In this document: piece after piece, positions 7,601 through 8,447 of the stretch
Position numbering within the stretch: position 1 is the stretch's first letter
Layout of the letters: each line of letters opens with the position of its first letter
Origin: Bryobacterales bacterium
GTDB lineage: Bacteria > Acidobacteriota > Terriglobia > Bryobacterales > Bryobacteraceae
Assembly: GCA_009697495.1 (NCBI GenBank)
Contig: SHUN01000103.1
Coordinates: 1 to 8,447, forward strand
Length of the DNA stretch: 8,447 bases
Direction of reading: 5' to 3'
Position numbers and translations under genes: made by a program
The notes under the pieces: model-generated
What the model saw: the letters and a program-made list of their open reading frames with translations, nothing else
Told to the model about the DNA's origin: nothing
The model's database searches: none

Positions 7601-8008
7601 TTCACGGTGACGGCCGATGGCACACGGCTGGCTTCGGCCGGCAACCTGCAAACGGCGGATCAAGTGGGCGATTTCAAGTACCTTCATGGGGCGGGCAGCA
7701 ATACTCCGTACTTCGCAGGGAGCAACTTTGCCAACCCGACGGCGGTACCGGGATCGCCCATCCGCTTCGGCACCACTGGACGCAACCGTTTCCGTGGACC
7801 GGGAGTGGCAAGTTTGGACTTCAACCTGATCAAGACGTTTGAACTGACCGAACGGCTGAACGTGCAGTTCCGCGCGGAAGCGGCGAACCTGACGAACACC
7901 CCGCGGTTCGGCAATCCGGGATCGAACGTCGATGGCGGAAACTTCGGCATCATCACGGGCTCGGGCGGCGAACGGCAACTCCGTTTCGGCGTTCGCGTGG
8001 CGTTCTAA
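4649..8008 (+). CDS. Oar-like TonB-dependent outer-membrane receptor with carboxypeptidase-regulatory-like domain
   Basis: An outer-membrane beta-barrel of 1119 residues, of the acidobacterial Oar/TonB-dependent type. Residues 1-31 are a signal peptide (hydrophobic core 13-28, cleavage likely at AVA-Q). Residues ~33-118 are a carboxypeptidase-regulatory-like beta-sandwich: GNVEDATGAVVPKAKVTI, ATTDAAGNYTIPSVPIGSY, ASGFKT. The plug follows to ~260, including VTELPLNQYRNYQALINLVPG at 151-171 and the VENVNITTSSLDAEQG segment. The rest is barrel, with repeated amphipathic strands (NLTFNFGLRAEAYP, LNASLGYVGTKS, LFVQGAYTWSKA) and late motifs VASLDFNLIKTF and FRAEAANLTNTPRFGNPG. It ends RQLRFGVRVAF, the terminal phenylalanine expected for BAM-mediated insertion. 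No clear TonB box is visible, which is common in this branch. There is no SusD-like partner nearby, so a SusCD-type glycan system is not supported; the substrate is unknown. A promoter and terminator bracket it, so it is probably transcribed largely alone. Confidence 0.93.
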   Translation: MGIPNFRHWQARLATLVFATLLGIFTIPAVAQVLYTTIVGNVEDATGAVVPKAKVTIADAATGINREATTDAAGNYTIPSVPIGSYVVKITASGFKTTTREGVVLTVNTTARVNAKLEVGAVSEQVTVEASAVQLQTDRSDTKTEIGAKIVTELPLNQYRNYQALINLVPGATPSTTQNSIIDTPGRALRTFVNGTSTNNNVTRLDGAVNINIWLPHHVAYVAPAETVENVNITTSSLDAEQGMAGGAAMTVASASGTNTLHGAAWEYHENQDLKSRSYFQPSATPNALYKLNIFGGKLSGAIVKNKLFWFAHTEAAKQLSGGQGFFTVPNAAMRAGDFSSRIGTNGQGAIFDPAAGLADGSGRQPFAGNRVPTARFSPQGLKMLALVPTPNNEGGQTVNAANGVIANNHFVSATGSLNRYNYDGKLNWNRNDKHTMFGKYSTLRATAGGVFGLGAAGGGGVGGDPGTGETRQQLVTIGTNYTISPTMLFDANWGMTRMDQTVQGADFGTNFGTDTFGIPGTNGPDPRQSGLPAFNINGLSSWGQTATWMPTERAERSYTFTTNLSIIKSKHEIRMGFDAVHHQLNHWQPETDNPRGAFNFGGGVTAVPGGLTAVQANGMAQFLLGMPNSMSKSLQYELMTTREWQLGWYLRDRWQVNRNLTFNFGLRAEAYPLITRGGGKGVERLDLQTMKLTLGGRGPIPTNPGISVKTVFLAPRIGMALRITDNIVIRAGYGMTIDPLPFSRPLRGSFYPMTIAATFQQNTGFQNFGTLATGIPPLPVPDLSTGVVALPNTVAIRSPWGSITRGAIQSWNFTLERRVGRNLNASLGYVGTKSTNVLGDRDVNSNAPGLGNNGRPFFASTGRGIAINMWDGWMSSHYHGLQSSLRGNVTKDLFVQGAYTWSKAINMTDEDGWVSTVWNWGPVINRNSATAGYDRTQVFQMGYVYQLPVGKGKALMNTSNKAANLILGGWQTGGIYYAYSGTPFTVTADGTRLASAGNLQTADQVGDFKYLHGAGSNTPYFAGSNFANPTAVPGSPIRFGTTGRNRFRGPGVASLDFNLIKTFELTERLNVQFRAEAANLTNTPRFGNPGSNVDGGNFGIITGSGGERQLRFGVRVAF

Positions 8009-8037
8009 ACTGGTAGGTTGATAACCGCGACACAACT

Positions 8038-8073
8038 CGGGCGCTGGCTTCGGCCAGCGCCCGTTTTCTTTTT
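8038..8073 (+). terminator. Strong intrinsic terminator after the receptor gene
   Basis: A perfect 10-base stem (GGGCGCTGGC at 8039-8048 against GCCAGCGCCC at 8053-8062) closes on a TTCG tetraloop, and C8038-G8063 adds an eleventh pair. It is followed immediately by TTTTCTTTTT (8064-8073). Position 30 bases after the receptor stop, GC-rich stem, stable UUCG loop and T tract are all as expected for a rho-independent terminator. Confidence 0.93.
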
Positions 8074-8095
8074 ACTTTTATCCTGTTGGGGACAG

Positions 8096-8447
8096 TTGGC
8101 AGAAGAGGGGCAGCGGCGGCTATCGGTGGGGGACTTCGCCGGAGCGGTTCCGATCTACGCCGAATTGGTGAAGCAGTCGCCAGCGAATCCGGGGTGGAAG
8201 CTCAACCTGGGGATCGCGCTGCATATGGCGGGGCGGGATAAAGAGGCCGTTGTGCCGTTGTCGGCGGCGGCAGGGGCGATGCCGCAGGCCTTTCCGGCTC
8301 ATGCCTTGCTGGGGACGTCGTTGATGCGTCTGGGGCAGGCGGCAAAGGCTGTGGTCCCGTTGCAGCGGGCGGTGGCGATGAAGCCTTCCGATCCACAAGG
8401 CAGGCGGATGCTGGCGGAGGCGTTTTTGCAGTCGGGGCAGCCGAAGT
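8096..8447 (+). CDS. TPR-repeat protein, N-terminal part (runs off the window; start uncertain)
   Basis: The frame gives 117 residues of helical tetratricopeptide-type repeats before the window ends. Repeats cover roughly residues 1-32 (QRRLSVGDFAGAVPIYAEL), 34-66 (WKLNLGIALHMAGRDKEAV) and 68-100 (AHALLGTSLMRLGQAAKAV), and a fourth begins at about 102. Such proteins usually act as scaffolds, and in this phylum secreted TPR proteins are often found near large receptors. The annotated TTG at 8096 is a conservative start with a weak GGGGA only three bases ahead. The same frame is open upstream to a TTG at 8018 and would give a signal-peptide-like leader with the core VFFLLLSCWGQ, but that leader is encoded across the receptor terminator. 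The TPR character is clear; start, export and function are not. Confidence 0.8.
   Translation, partial: MAEEGQRRLSVGDFAGAVPIYAELVKQSPANPGWKLNLGIALHMAGRDKEAVVPLSAAAGAMPQAFPAHALLGTSLMRLGQAAKAVVPLQRAVAMKPSDPQGRRMLAEAFLQSGQPK

Noticed and set aside
8120..8398. Minus-strand frames opposite the TPR gene
   Set aside because: They are His/Arg/Pro-rich shadows of the TPR codons, with no motif and no plausible start context.

Overview
The window looks like a high-GC chromosomal stretch from the phylum Acidobacteriota, most likely near Solibacter/Bryobacter. Three things point there: a large Oar-type TonB-dependent receptor with an N-terminal carboxypeptidase-regulatory-like domain, a C-terminal domain of the kind catalogued as TIGR03437 (expanded in Solibacter), and a secreted TPR protein beside the receptor. 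All real genes read on the + strand. The taxonomic call is inference from gene families, not from a marker gene.

Layout. 1-258 is the end of a lytic transglycosylase cut by the window edge. 259-518 has no intact gene but holds recognisable scraps of a VapBC-type toxin-antitoxin pair. 519-2072 is purH, the bifunctional enzyme of the last two steps of IMP synthesis. A 51-residue membrane protein follows 7 bases later. 2236-2395 is non-coding. 2396-3709 encodes a 437-residue membrane protein that I do not recognise. 3747-4580 is a broken gene: signal peptide, a kelch propeller reduced to its first and last edges, one in-frame TAG, and an intact-looking TIGR03437-like domain. 4649-8008 encodes the 1119-residue receptor, with its own plausible promoter and a textbook terminator (8038-8073). 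From about 8096 to the right edge runs a truncated TPR protein whose start is uncertain.

The genes do not form one pathway. The left half is housekeeping (cell-wall turnover, purine synthesis), the centre is accessory or decaying material, and the right half is an envelope uptake or secretion-related locus. I found no CRISPR array, insertion sequence, tRNA or rRNA, and no convincing undescribed multi-gene system. The most informative observations are the two decayed loci with in-frame internal deletions, the orphan membrane protein, and the terminator that lies inside a possible signal-peptide coding stretch.
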